From: JAOZMY01 sp964577975
Lineage (GTDB): Bacteria; Desulfobacterota; S145-22
DNA: 23,068 nucleotides
Assembly (NCBI GenBank): GCA_964577975.1
Contig: CAZOBB010000169.1
Location: forward strand, 1 to 23,068
Direction of reading: 5' to 3'
The translations under genes were made by a program, and so were the position numbers. Shown piece by piece: positions 1 to 7,039 of this stretch. Numbering within the stretch: the first letter of the stretch is position 1; each line of letters begins with the position of its first letter. The notes under the pieces were generated by a model. It was not told the DNA's origin. It worked only from the letters and a program-made list of their open reading frames with translations, and searched no databases.

Positions 1-1160
1 GTTCGATGATTATGGACGTGGATGGGAATTCCTATATTGATTATGTCGCCTCATGGGGGCCTATGATCTTGGGACACGCACATCCCAAGGTGATCGAAGC
101 TATCAAGAACACGGCTGACAGAGGAACGAGCTACGGGGCTCCAACATCGTTGGAAGTAGAAATGGCGGAAGAGATTGTTTCGGCGGTTCCCTCGATGGAG
201 TGGGTGCGGATGGTTAATTCGGGAACGGAGGCCACCATGAGTGCCCTTCGGTTGGCTCGAGGTTTTACCGGTCGGACAAAGATTGTCAAGTTTGAAGGGT
301 GTTACCACGGGCATGTGGACAGCCTTTTGGTCAAAGCGGGATCCGGCGGTATGACGTTTGGTACGCCGGATAGTGCGGGGGTTCCAGAGGGATTGGCCCG
401 TGAAACCTTAGTGGCGACTTACAACGATCTGGCCTCTGTGGAGGCTTTTTTCTCGCAGTATCCGGATGAGATTGCCGCGGTCATCGTGGAGCCGGTAGCA
501 GGAAACATGGGAATGATTCCCCCTAAAGAGGGGTTTTTAGAGGGGCTTCGAGCGTTGACATCACGTTACGGTGCCGTGTTAATTTTTGATGAAGTCATAA
601 CTGGATTTCGGGTCGGGTTTTCAGGAGCGCAGGGAATGTTTGGGATTGATCCTGACCTGACGTGTCTGGGAAAAATTATTGGAGGAGGACTGCCTGTTGG
701 GGCATTCGGGGGGAAGGCCGAGATAATGAATGCGCTGGCTCCCCTTGGACCCGTCTATCAGGCTGGAACCCTAGCGGGGAACCCTCTGGCCATGACGGCA
801 GGGCTGACCACCCTTCGCCTGTTGAAAGAAGAGGGTGTTTACGAACAGCTTGAGGAGAAGGGGAATTATCTCGCAAAGGGGGTCGCCGAGGCATTTTCCG
901 GTGCCTCTATACCTGTGCAGTCTCACCGATTAGGTTCTATGTTTTGTAATTTCTTTACAGACTCGCCGGTAGTCGATTATGGATCGGCCAAGACGAGTGA
1001 TACAGAGATGTTCTCGAAATTCTTCTGGGGACTGCTGGAACACGGTGTCTATATCGCGCCCTCGCAATTTGAAACGGGCTTCGTTTCTTTGGCGCACACG
1101 AAGGAAGATCTGGATCGAACCATCGAGGCGGTTTCACAAGTGGCGAAAACGTTGCGATAA
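1..1160 (+). CDS. hemL: Glutamate-1-semialdehyde 2,1-aminomutase, 5'-truncated by window edge
   Basis: PLP-dependent class III aminotransferase that converts glutamate-1-semialdehyde to 5-aminolevulinate, the first committed tetrapyrrole precursor in the C5 pathway (cytoplasm). The reading frame is open to the left edge (first whole codon at base 3); compared with the usual ~425 residues, about 40 N-terminal residues lie outside. Hallmarks are SWGPMILGHAHP, the MVNSGTEATMSA cofactor loop, FEGCYHGH, FDEVITGFR and the PLP lysine in LTCLGKIIGGG (K223 counted from the ATG at 6). That ATG is internal, since HemL homologues have conserved sequence before it. The TAA stop lies 24 nt before atpZ, so hemL may be cotranscribed with the F0 genes. 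Very sure of family. Confidence 0.96.
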   Translation, partial: SMIMDVDGNSYIDYVASWGPMILGHAHPKVIEAIKNTADRGTSYGAPTSLEVEMAEEIVSAVPSMEWVRMVNSGTEATMSALRLARGFTGRTKIVKFEGCYHGHVDSLLVKAGSGGMTFGTPDSAGVPEGLARETLVATYNDLASVEAFFSQYPDEIAAVIVEPVAGNMGMIPPKEGFLEGLRALTSRYGAVLIFDEVITGFRVGFSGAQGMFGIDPDLTCLGKIIGGGLPVGAFGGKAEIMNALAPLGPVYQAGTLAGNPLAMTAGLTTLRLLKEEGVYEQLEEKGNYLAKGVAEAFSGASIPVQSHRLGSMFCNFFTDSPVVDYGSAKTSDTEMFSKFFWGLLEHGVYIAPSQFETGFVSLAHTKEDLDRTIEAVSQVAKTLR

Positions 1161-1184
1161 AAAGGGACGTGGTACCGTGGTGTC

Positions 1185-1454
1185 ATGAAGTTTGTTTCCT
1201 CAAAAACGAAGAAATGGGTTGATCTCGTCTCGAAGTATGGGACGATCGGCCTGGAAATGGGTATCTGTGTCTTTCTTGGTATCGTTTTTGGGGCGTACCT
1301 CGATAAATTTCTAGACACGACTCCATGGTTGACGATAGTTTTTACCATTTTTGGAATGGTTGCGGGTTTTAGAAGCCTCTTTAGGCTGGCGAGGGAGTTA
1401 ATGGACGAAGAGGAAAGAAATGAAGAGGGAAGAGATGACAACAGAAAGGGCTGA
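1185..1454 (+). CDS. atpZ: AtpZ/AtpI-type F0 accessory membrane protein
   Basis: Small two-helix membrane protein (89 aa) of the AtpZ family, found upstream of F0 genes and linked to c-ring assembly or Mg2+/Ca2+ supply. Visible features: a basic N-terminus, a first membrane segment around residues 22-42 (GLEMGICVFLGIVFGAYL), a short loop with DTTPW, a second segment around 46-65 (FTIFGMVAGF), and a strongly charged C-terminus rich in Glu and Arg. The ATG at 1185 is the only good start, although no strong Shine-Dalgarno sequence precedes it. The gene overlaps atpI by 35 nt, which suggests translational coupling. The family call comes from topology, sequence character and position; the exact role is inferred. 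Confidence 0.82.
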   Translation: MKFVSSKTKKWVDLVSKYGTIGLEMGICVFLGIVFGAYLDKFLDTTPWLTIVFTIFGMVAGFRSLFRLARELMDEEERNEEGRDDNRKG

Positions 1455-1887
1455 TCATACTCGGGAAGAAGAACCTTTGCGGGAACTGACCACGGATGAG
1501 GCATGGGCTTTGATACAGGCTCAAGAGAGGCGATTGAGGCGGATCCAGTATTTAAGTCTGGGATGGTGGGCCCTTTTCCTCATAGGAGGAGGGATCATTT
1601 ACCATTCATTTCCGATAACGTTGGGGATCTTCCTGGGGGGATTGATTGTTGTGTTAAATTTCTTTTGGCTGACCCGTCTCGTGCGACGTGCTTTTCAGAA
1701 AAAAGAGAAGCCGACAAAGGGATTTTTTGTAAAATTTGGCTTGAAATTTTTTTTGTTATTGGCTATAGTCGCCTTCGTGATTTATTTCACACCGGTGAAT
1801 CCGATTGCCTTCTTGATAGGACTATCGGTGTCGGTGTGTGGAATCATGTTGGACGGAGCTATAGGGGTTGTCAAAAAGATAGCTTAG
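1420..1887 (+). CDS. atpI: ATP synthase subunit I (AtpI)
   Basis: Membrane protein of 155 aa matching the subunit I family, a chaperone-like factor that helps assemble the c-ring. A charged N-terminal cytoplasmic region of about 40 residues is followed by four predicted membrane helices (roughly 45-62, 66-86, 103-122 and 127-148) separated by a basic loop (RRAFQKKEKPTKG). The start at 1420 has GAGGAAAG just upstream; an alternative ATG at 1435 would shorten the protein by five residues and cannot be excluded. It overlaps atpZ and ends 12 nt before atpB. No catalytic residues are expected in this family, so the call depends on helices and context. Confidence 0.8.
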   Translation: MKREEMTTERADHTREEEPLRELTTDEAWALIQAQERRLRRIQYLSLGWWALFLIGGGIIYHSFPITLGIFLGGLIVVLNFFWLTRLVRRAFQKKEKPTKGFFVKFGLKFFLLLAIVAFVIYFTPVNPIAFLIGLSVSVCGIMLDGAIGVVKKIA

Positions 1888-1899
1888 GAGACTGACAGA

Positions 1900-2649
1900 A
1901 TGGAACATGGTGGAATTTTTTATTATCAGTTTATTCCGGGGTTGAACAAACTTCCCATGCAGGTGGGGAACGCCGTGTTGGTTTCCCTTCTTCTTCTAAT
2001 TCTCTTTTTTCTTGGATATCGTCGCCTGAAAAGGAAGGGAGACGACATCATTCCCGACGAGAAGTTTACGATTCTCAATTTCATGGAACTTATCGTGGAA
2101 GCGAGTGTAAAGCTGATCGAGGACAACATGGGAGAGGTTGGAAAATCCTTGTTGTATATCCTTGGGTCCCTTATTGTGTTCATTCTTTTCAACAATCTTT
2201 CCGGATTGGTTCCGGGCTTTGCCCCTGCCACGAGCAATTTGAATACTACCTTGGCATTGGCATTGACGGTCTTTTTTATGTATCAGTTTTACGGGTTCAA
2301 GGTTCATGGACTCAAGTATCTCAAGCATTTTACGGGGCCTTTCCTCTGGCTTTCCCCTTTGATGTTTCCGATTGAGCTGATCGGACACCTGGCGCGCCCC
2401 ATGTCTCTCTCTCTCCGTCTTTTCGGGAATATGATGGGTGACCACCTTGTGGTAGGGATCTTTTTTCTTTTGGTCCCGCTGATTGTTCCGTTGCCTATCA
2501 TGTTCTTGGGAATTTTCGTGTCGGTGGTTCAAACCCTTGTGTTTGTGCTTTTGTCGATGGCCTACTTTTCAGGTGCCATAGAACATGAGGGAGAAGAGGA
2601 GCATGAAGGAGGCCATGGTATTGAGAATGAGGCCATAGAAGCGGCATGA
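1900..2649 (+). CDS. atpB: F0F1 ATP synthase subunit a
   Basis: Stator subunit of F0 (249 aa) that forms the two ion half-channels beside the c-ring in the inner membrane. The conserved segment LARPMSLSLRLFGNM contains the essential arginine (R173, equivalent to E. coli R210), and the last helix contains VVQTLVFVLLSMAYF with Q211. Further family marks are NNLSGLVPGF and FPIELIGHLARP. The length fits the short subunit a forms of anaerobic proteobacteria. A good ribosome site (AGGAG near 1886-1890) precedes the ATG. The C-terminal ~22 residues after GAIEHE are rich in Glu, His and Gly, an unusual polar tail. The stop overlaps a spurious ATG at 2646; atpE starts 29 nt after the stop. Confidence 0.96.
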   Translation: MEHGGIFYYQFIPGLNKLPMQVGNAVLVSLLLLILFFLGYRRLKRKGDDIIPDEKFTILNFMELIVEASVKLIEDNMGEVGKSLLYILGSLIVFILFNNLSGLVPGFAPATSNLNTTLALALTVFFMYQFYGFKVHGLKYLKHFTGPFLWLSPLMFPIELIGHLARPMSLSLRLFGNMMGDHLVVGIFFLLVPLIVPLPIMFLGIFVSVVQTLVFVLLSMAYFSGAIEHEGEEEHEGGHGIENEAIEAA

Positions 2650-2662
2650 GTATACCCGAAAG

Positions 2663-2673
2663 AAAGGAGGTGA
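2663..2673 (+). promoter_or_regulatory. Near-perfect Shine-Dalgarno sequence for atpE
   Basis: AAAGGAGGTGA is an almost complete match to the 3' end of 16S rRNA and sits 5 nt before the ATG at 2679. It decides the start of the c subunit (2679, not the in-frame ATG at 2646 that overlaps the atpB stop). It is the strongest such site I saw in the window, which fits the need to make many c subunits per complex. Confidence 0.85.
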
Positions 2674-2678
2674 AAACA

Positions 2679-3014
2679 ATGTTGAAGAAAATATGGTTAA
2701 TGGTGGGGGTTATCTTCGGCTCCATTTTCTCTTTCGCGATGGTCGCAATGGCGGCGGAAGAGGGAGCGGCGGCGGCCTTGCCACCCGAGGTTAAGATGTG
2801 GATCGCTATAGCGGCTGGATTTGGTATGGCTATTGCGACGGTGGGTGGTGCGATCAGCCAGGGACGCGGAATTACATCTGCATTGGAAGGAATCGCTCGG
2901 AATCCTTCTGCGTCAGGGCAGATGGTGACACCGATGATTATCGGTCTGGCGTTGATTGAGTCGTTGGTCATCTACACCTTGGTGATTGAGCTGTTGCTGG
3001 TTTTCAAGTTGTAG
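2679..3014 (+). CDS. atpE: F0F1 ATP synthase subunit c, with Na+-type ligand set
   Basis: Proteolipid of the rotor ring (111 aa). Residues 1-25 form a signal-peptide-like hydrophobic segment ending in AMAA, followed by an acidic/Ala spacer (EEGAAAALPPEV). The hairpin proper has helix 1 around 38-66, the polar loop ARNP (73-76) and helix 2 around 82-110. Helix 2 has the ion-binding glutamate E94 followed by S95, and Y99; helix 1 has Q61. These align with Q32, E65, S66 and Y70 of the Ilyobacter tartaricus Na+ ring. The residue equivalent to T67, which holds a water there, is Leu here. Na+ coupling is therefore suggested but not proven. Last gene of the cluster, followed by a terminator; b, delta and F1 genes are not in the window. 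Confidence 0.96.
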   Translation: MLKKIWLMVGVIFGSIFSFAMVAMAAEEGAAAALPPEVKMWIAIAAGFGMAIATVGGAISQGRGITSALEGIARNPSASGQMVTPMIIGLALIESLVIYTLVIELLLVFKL

Positions 3015-3031
3015 GTAGCTTTTTTACGAGA

Positions 3032-3050
3032 GCCGGCACGCGTGGCCGGC
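3032..3050 (+). other. GC-rich hairpin after atpE
   Basis: GCCGGC (3032-3037) and GCCGGC (3045-3050) can pair as a 6-bp stem around a 7-nt loop. No T-run follows, so it is not a terminator by itself. It lies between the atpE stop and the terminator and might protect the abundant atpE mRNA 3' end (inference). Confidence 0.45.
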
Positions 3051-3071
3051 ATAGGTGATGTTGAGTAGCGT

Positions 3072-3102
3072 AAGGCGGGAAATTTCTCCCGCCTTTTTCT
3101 TT
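3072..3102 (+). terminator. Rho-independent terminator of the hemL-atp unit
   Basis: Inverted repeat AAGGCGGGA (3072-3080) / TCCCGCCTT (3087-3095) with a 6-nt loop, followed by TTTCTTTC. This is a strong stem and U-tract on the + strand. Read from the - strand the stem is followed by TTACG, so it should not efficiently stop the converging nickel operon. Confidence 0.88.
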
Positions 3103-3108
3103 CGGGTA

Positions 3109-3480
3109 TTACCGAAAACGGTAGTAAGCTCGTAATGATCTGGTTTGAAAAAGGAGAATGGACACGATGGTGAGCAGGATGACGCCGCCCAGGATGAGAT
3201 CCATGGTCAAGAAAGGGGCTCCTACCTTCATTCTCACGGTCGTTAGAAGGTAGGCCGTTCGTATCCAGACAACACTGGCGCAAAGTAACGTGGTTTGTAT
3301 CATTCTTGCGATGAAGGGATGTCGGAATGGCAAGAGTAAAATGGGGATGAGGGAAACGATGGCGAGAGCGAGGTGTCCGTGACGGAGAAAATGGGCGCTT
3401 AAAAGGAGAAGACTGAAGAAAGGGAGAAAAAGCAGGGCCATAATGGATAAAATTTTCGTGAAGAAGGTCTGTGAAGGCAT
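3109..3480 (-). CDS. Small four-helix membrane protein at the end of the nickel operon
   Basis: A 123-aa, very hydrophobic protein with about four predicted membrane segments (roughly 8-29, 36-51, 60-80 and 92-111) and a short basic C-terminus (RSLRAYYRFR). I do not recognise a named family. Its ATG (3478-3480) directly abuts the nikO stop (3481-3483) with no spacer, so it is almost certainly translated with the transporter genes. The charged motif WIRTAYLLTTVRMKVG between helices 3 and 4 is the most distinctive part. It could be an accessory membrane component of the nickel ECF transporter; this is inferred from position only. It ends seven nt from the converging atp terminator. Confidence 0.72.
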   Translation of the reverse strand: MPSQTFFTKILSIMALLFLPFFSLLLLSAHFLRHGHLALAIVSLIPILLLPFRHPFIARMIQTTLLCASVVWIRTAYLLTTVRMKVGAPFLTMDLILGGVILLTIVSILLFQTRSLRAYYRFR

Positions 3481-4140
3481 TTATACCTCTCTTAATCGTC
3501 CGTTTTCCATCCTCAAGATGCGATTGGTGATCCTTTTGAGGACATCCCGATGATGGCTGACTACAATATACGTGTTGGCTTTTTCCGTAAGAATGGCTTC
3601 AATCTTTTCCGTGGCCTTTTCGTCGAGACCGGCCGTGGGTTCGTCCAGCAATAGGACATCTGGGCTCATGGCAAAGAGGGTAGCCAGAGAAACGAGCTTT
3701 TTTTCTCCCCCCGAGAGATTGTAGGTGACTCTATCCTCGAATCCCGATAGCCCAATTTCTTCCAGGGTTTGTTCGACGATACGATGCACCTCTTCCTTTG
3801 GGATTTTTAGGTTCAAAGGTCCAAATGCCACGTCTTCTGCGACAGTTGGACAAAAAAGCTGGTCTTCCGGATCTTGAAAAAGGAGGCCCACACGCTTTCT
3901 TACCTCCCGAAAATCTTTTTCGTCTTTTCTCTTTTTTCCGAAGACGATGATCTCTCCCGCCTTAGGTTTGATGAGTCCGACGATCAAGTGTAAAAGTGTT
4001 GTTTTGCCACTGCCGTTGTGTCCTACGATGCCGATACGATCCCCTCGGTGGAGTTCAAAACTCAGATCTTTGAAGACTTCCAATCCATTTGGATAGCTGA
4101 AACTTACGTTTTTCAGTTCGATCACCGGCCAAGTCCCCAT
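3481..4140 (-). CDS. nikO: Nickel/cobalt ECF transporter ATPase (NikO/CbiO)
   Basis: ABC ATPase of a group I energy-coupling factor transporter (219 aa), hydrolysing ATP at the cytoplasmic face to power Ni2+/Co2+ uptake. Motifs in order: Walker A GHNGSGKTT (about 40-48), Q-loop LLFQDPEDQLF, signature LSGGEKK, Walker B VLLLDEPTAGLD, and the switch histidine in VVSHHRD. The DPEDQLF element is typical for CbiO/EcfA ATPases. The start overlaps the nikQ end by 19 nt. Only one ATPase gene is present, as expected for Co/Ni systems, in which it works as a homodimer. Substrate assigned from the neighbouring nikM, nikL and nikK. Confidence 0.93.
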   Translation of the reverse strand: MGTWPVIELKNVSFSYPNGLEVFKDLSFELHRGDRIGIVGHNGSGKTTLLHLIVGLIKPKAGEIIVFGKKRKDEKDFREVRKRVGLLFQDPEDQLFCPTVAEDVAFGPLNLKIPKEEVHRIVEQTLEEIGLSGFEDRVTYNLSGGEKKLVSLATLFAMSPDVLLLDEPTAGLDEKATEKIEAILTEKANTYIVVSHHRDVLKRITNRILRMENGRLREV

Positions 4141-4880
4141 TGAAGGAATGCTAGAAAGAAAACATAGATTCCCATAAAGATCAAGGCGAGGAGATCTCGC
4201 TTTCTGAATGTAAAGTGTTGGAAGACCCAGAAGGTTCCTTCAAAACCCCGACAAACCATGGCCTGATAGATGCGTTTCGACCGTTCCGAGCTTTTGAGGA
4301 AAAGGGTTCCGAGAAGGTAGGCATAGGCCTTGTAGGTGTGGAGGTTTGTGGACGGTTCGAACCCCCGAGCCTTCATGGCGTTGATGATTTTATGATATTC
4401 CATGTGAATGACATGGATGTATCGGAAGCTGAAGAAAAAGAGATGAACCAATTTGTTTGGAACTTTCAGATGATGGAGGCCGTGTACGAGGCCGAAAATG
4501 GTTGACGTGGACAAGAGCGCGATGGAAGCCAGGATGATTGTATTCGATTTGATCGTTATGAGGATACAGGTTTCGATCCCTGAGCGGGTGATTCCCAGGC
4601 CAAAAATGGAGAAGAGGGGAGGCCCGGGGGATGTGAAAGGCAGAAACAGCCAGAGAAACGCTACAAAGGTATTAACGATGAGAAGCCGGGTGAGGACGTG
4701 ACGAAGATTCAGACGGGCGAGCAGGACGAGGAAGACGGCGAACGCGGTTCCCATACCCAATACGAGGGGTTTGCCTGTGATAGCGACAACGATGCTGAAT
4801 CCCAGGGTAACAAGGATCTTGACCCTGGGATCCATGGTGTGGAAGATGCCGTTTCCGTGGGCGAACGGTTCCGCGATCAT
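4122..4880 (-). CDS. nikQ: Nickel/cobalt ECF transporter transmembrane protein (NikQ/CbiQ)
   Basis: T component (252 aa) linking the ATPases to the substrate-binding membrane protein. Five to six hydrophobic segments are visible, and the cytoplasmic coupling region contains the two Arg-Gly signatures of EcfT proteins: AMKARGFEP and AMVCRGFEG. The N-terminal sequence with HTMDPRVKILVTL is typical of CbiQ. It overlaps nikL by 4 nt (ATGA) and nikO by 19 nt, so the operon is translationally coupled. The family is firmly recognised; Ni versus Co preference comes from the operon type. Confidence 0.93.
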   Translation of the reverse strand: MIAEPFAHGNGIFHTMDPRVKILVTLGFSIVVAITGKPLVLGMGTAFAVFLVLLARLNLRHVLTRLLIVNTFVAFLWLFLPFTSPGPPLFSIFGLGITRSGIETCILITIKSNTIILASIALLSTSTIFGLVHGLHHLKVPNKLVHLFFFSFRYIHVIHMEYHKIINAMKARGFEPSTNLHTYKAYAYLLGTLFLKSSERSKRIYQAMVCRGFEGTFWVFQHFTFRKRDLLALIFMGIYVFFLAFLQWGLGR

Positions 4881-5446
4881 TTTTTTCTGCTTTTCATCAT
4901 CATCCAGATTCCCATAAGTCCCATAATCCAGCCGATTCCACCAACGATGTCGCGGAACGATACCTTTTCGGCTTCCTGGCGGGCTAATGTTTTCATGATG
5001 GGTTGAGTGGCTCGGTTGACTTCCTCGCGGACGATGCTCCTAAGCGTTCGTTCTGAAATTCCTTGGACTTTCGCTAGCTGGGTGGCAGGTTTTGGGGATT
5101 CTGAGTCCTCATGGGTGGGTGATGTTGACTGGTCCTTCTGGTTTAGTTCAAATGTCGTTTCCGCTCGGTGTCCCATGCTGGCAGTCAGGACGATCTTCAG
5201 TTTTTTTTGGTTTTTGGGAGCATTGAAGGTTAGCGCACCCTTTTCATTCGTTTGTTTCGAAAAGATCTTCTTCCCCTTTTCTCCATAAACGTCGACTCGG
5301 GCCTGTTTTGTCGGCGTACCGTCGCTGAAGAATCCTTCGACATGAATTTGGCTTCCTTCCTGATACGCGAAAACGGAGATCCTGTGCGCGAGGCAGAGGG
5401 TGGGGAAAATAAATAGCGAGGCAAAGACGAGTAGCCATTTTTTCAT
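4877..5446 (-). CDS. nikL: NikL-like exported/anchored accessory protein of the nickel transporter
   Basis: A 189-aa protein with a clear signal peptide (MKKWLLVFASLFIFPTLCLA) and a mature sequence beginning HRISVFAYQEG. A beta-rich carboxypeptidase-regulatory-like domain (about 21-100) is followed by a polar Ser/Thr/Glu linker, a charged helical stretch, and a single C-terminal membrane helix (about 163-186, IVGGIGWIMGLMGIWMMM) ending in SRKK. This matches NikL, which replaces NikN in the nikKMLQO type of nickel ECF operon in proteobacteria. Predicted cleavage leaves a histidine at the mature N-terminus, possibly a metal ligand. It overlaps nikM and nikQ by 4 nt each. Confidence 0.82.
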   Translation of the reverse strand: MKKWLLVFASLFIFPTLCLAHRISVFAYQEGSQIHVEGFFSDGTPTKQARVDVYGEKGKKIFSKQTNEKGALTFNAPKNQKKLKIVLTASMGHRAETTFELNQKDQSTSPTHEDSESPKPATQLAKVQGISERTLRSIVREEVNRATQPIMKTLARQEAEKVSFRDIVGGIGWIMGLMGIWMMMKSRKK

Positions 5447-6048
5447 TCTCTTACCTCCAGTAGATCGGGTTTGACTTTTCGTAAAAAGGCAACGCAGAAC
5501 ATGGTTAGGACGCCTTCGATTACCATCACGGGAACGTGGGCGTAAATAACCATTTTACCGGCTTCAAAGAAGGATTGTCCCGTCCAGAAAAGGGCAAAAG
5601 CTACCATCAGGGCGGCACCGAAAACCCCAAAGGCGCCGCAGAGGAATGCGGCTAGAAGGGCCCGTTTCTGGTTGGAGGAACGGACAAAAGGATGGAAAAG
5701 GTAATAGCCCCCGACGGCGGGAAGGGCCATTGTGGCCGTGTTAACGCCGAGAGTTGTGAGACCACCGAATTGGAAGAGAACCGCCTGGAAGACAAGCCCA
5801 ACGAGGATGGCGGGGAAGGCGGCCCATCCAAGGAGTAGTCCGACCAACCCGTTCAAGATGAGGTGAATACTTGTGGGACCCAACGGAATGTGGATGAGTG
5901 AAGCCACGAAAAAGGTGGCGGAGAGAACACCCACTTCGGGGATTTTTTCGTTTTCCGTTTTTTTTAGCCCGATGGCGATACCACCGGCGGCTATAGCGGC
6001 GCCCGAAATGAGGACGGGCGCAGAGAGGATTCCTTCAGAGATGTGCAT
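5443..6048 (-). CDS. nikM: Nickel/cobalt ECF transporter S component (NikM/CbiM)
   Basis: Substrate-binding membrane protein (201 aa). It starts MHISEGIL, and the family binds metal through the free N-terminus, His2 and a downstream histidine; candidates here are H53 and H62 in HIPLGPTSIHLILNG. About six membrane segments are visible, and the VHLILNG-like motif is diagnostic. The start is fixed by the need for His2 and by the position directly after the nikK stop (6049-6051). It is shorter than CbiM proteins with extra domains, consistent with NikM. Homologues take up Ni2+ for hydrogenase, CODH or urease maturation; no such enzyme is in this window. Confidence 0.93.
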   Translation of the reverse strand: MHISEGILSAPVLISGAAIAAGGIAIGLKKTENEKIPEVGVLSATFFVASLIHIPLGPTSIHLILNGLVGLLLGWAAFPAILVGLVFQAVLFQFGGLTTLGVNTATMALPAVGGYYLFHPFVRSSNQKRALLAAFLCGAFGVFGAALMVAFALFWTGQSFFEAGKMVIYAHVPVMVIEGVLTMFCVAFLRKVKPDLLEVRE

Positions 6049-6849
6049 TTACTTCTTCCTCTCCATGTCTCGTGTTCTAACCCACAAAACAGCCCCAAGT
6101 TCGACGGGATATTCCTTTCCGTTATGCTTGATTTTCTTTTTTCCTTCATTGAGAGCGGCAAATCCCCACCATCCGGCGGCCGGCATGGCGAAGGTAAAGA
6201 TACCGTTTTGATCTGTCTTGATGACCTGATTGATAAAGGGATCGGCAGGGGCTTTATATTTCTTTCCCACATTGTTGTATTCAACTTCGACGCGGCAGAA
6301 GGGGGCAGGTTTACCATAGAGGAGCACTAACCCTCGGAAAACGTTTCCTGTGTAGAGACCATAGGGACGTGTCAAGGGGATGATTTCCGTGTCTAGTCCT
6401 ATTTTTGTGTCCCAGCCACTTTCCATGCCGTATCCATTCACAATGACTTTGGTGAAATGGACGATGAACTTTTCTTCTGCCGGTTCAAAATAGGGGGCTG
6501 GCTGATCGAAAAAGACGTGGTCTCCCGGCCGCTTCACGCGGTAGATAGCTTTCCATTCTTTATGTCCTTGGATGTTGATCGGTGTTAGGAGAGGGAGAAG
6601 ATTTTCCATTTTCTGTCCCCGAATCTTGACCCCAAAACGTACGGGTTTGGCCATGTCCATCCAGTTTCTTTCAAAAGGATGGGCAAACATGATCGTTAAA
6701 GTAATCTTTCCTCCCTGACGCTGGGTGACTATTTCGGTGGACGGGATGATCATGCCAAAATGAGCCCGAACGATGGAAGGGATTCCAAGGGAAAAGACGA
6801 GGGTAACGACGATTATCCCAACGGTTTTAACTCTCTTTACTCTTTTCAT
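6049..6849 (-). CDS. nikK: NikK-like periplasmic protein, DUF4198 family
   Basis: Exported protein of 266 aa in the DUF4198 family, known as NikK when linked to nickel ECF genes; it is thought to help deliver or bind metal outside the membrane. The ATG at 6849 is chosen because GGAGG lies 6 nt upstream and a signal peptide follows (MKRVKRVKTVGIIVV to IVRA). A longer frame exists to 6900 but has no ribosome site. The mature protein would start HFGMIIPS, again exposing an N-terminal histidine. Further His residues (FAHPFERNW, NIQGHKEW, GDHVFF) and a C-terminal beta domain with DQNGIFTFAMPAAGWWGF are visible. First gene of the operon. Confidence 0.85.
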   Translation of the reverse strand: MKRVKRVKTVGIIVVTLVFSLGIPSIVRAHFGMIIPSTEIVTQRQGGKITLTIMFAHPFERNWMDMAKPVRFGVKIRGQKMENLLPLLTPINIQGHKEWKAIYRVKRPGDHVFFDQPAPYFEPAEEKFIVHFTKVIVNGYGMESGWDTKIGLDTEIIPLTRPYGLYTGNVFRGLVLLYGKPAPFCRVEVEYNNVGKKYKAPADPFINQVIKTDQNGIFTFAMPAAGWWGFAALNEGKKKIKHNGKEYPVELGAVLWVRTRDMERKK

Positions 6850-7010
6850 GACAAACCTCCATTCTCTCGAGAGGATGAGACTGCCTACAAGCAGAGACAC
6901 TCCTTCCTTTCAACGGTAAGATCTTCGTGATCCGTTTGGGATTGGTTTAGATGTGTTTTTCCGCCTATCCGTGAGAACCTTCTGGTTCCCTCATCGTTTC
7001 TGGCAACTTT

Positions 7011-7039
7011 TATCTTTCATATTCTGCCGCGTTTGTCAA
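7011..7039 (-). promoter_or_regulatory. Candidate promoter of the nickel operon
   Basis: On the - strand a perfect TTGACA (7034-7039) precedes nikK by about 185 nt. At a 17-nt spacing the -10 would be AAGATA (7011-7016), a poor match, so the exact -10 is uncertain. The leader to the ATG at 6849 is about 155 nt and holds short inverted repeats (6975-6988, 6881-6894, 6864-6873), which may be regulatory. I saw no cobalamin or NiCo riboswitch consensus and no NikR-type GTGTTAC palindrome. Confidence 0.4.

Noticed and set aside
2646..2678. In-frame ATG overlapping the atpB stop as the atpE start
   Set aside because: It would add 11 polar residues that include the translated Shine-Dalgarno sequence; the ATG at 2679 has a near-perfect ribosome site.
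6850..6900. Longer nikK start at 6900
   Set aside because: No ribosome site, and it would place 17 extra residues before a normal signal peptide; GGAGG precedes 6849.
6850..7010. Cobalamin or NiCo riboswitch upstream of nikK
   Set aside because: GGGAACC is present but the other conserved boxes (such as GCCACTG) are absent.
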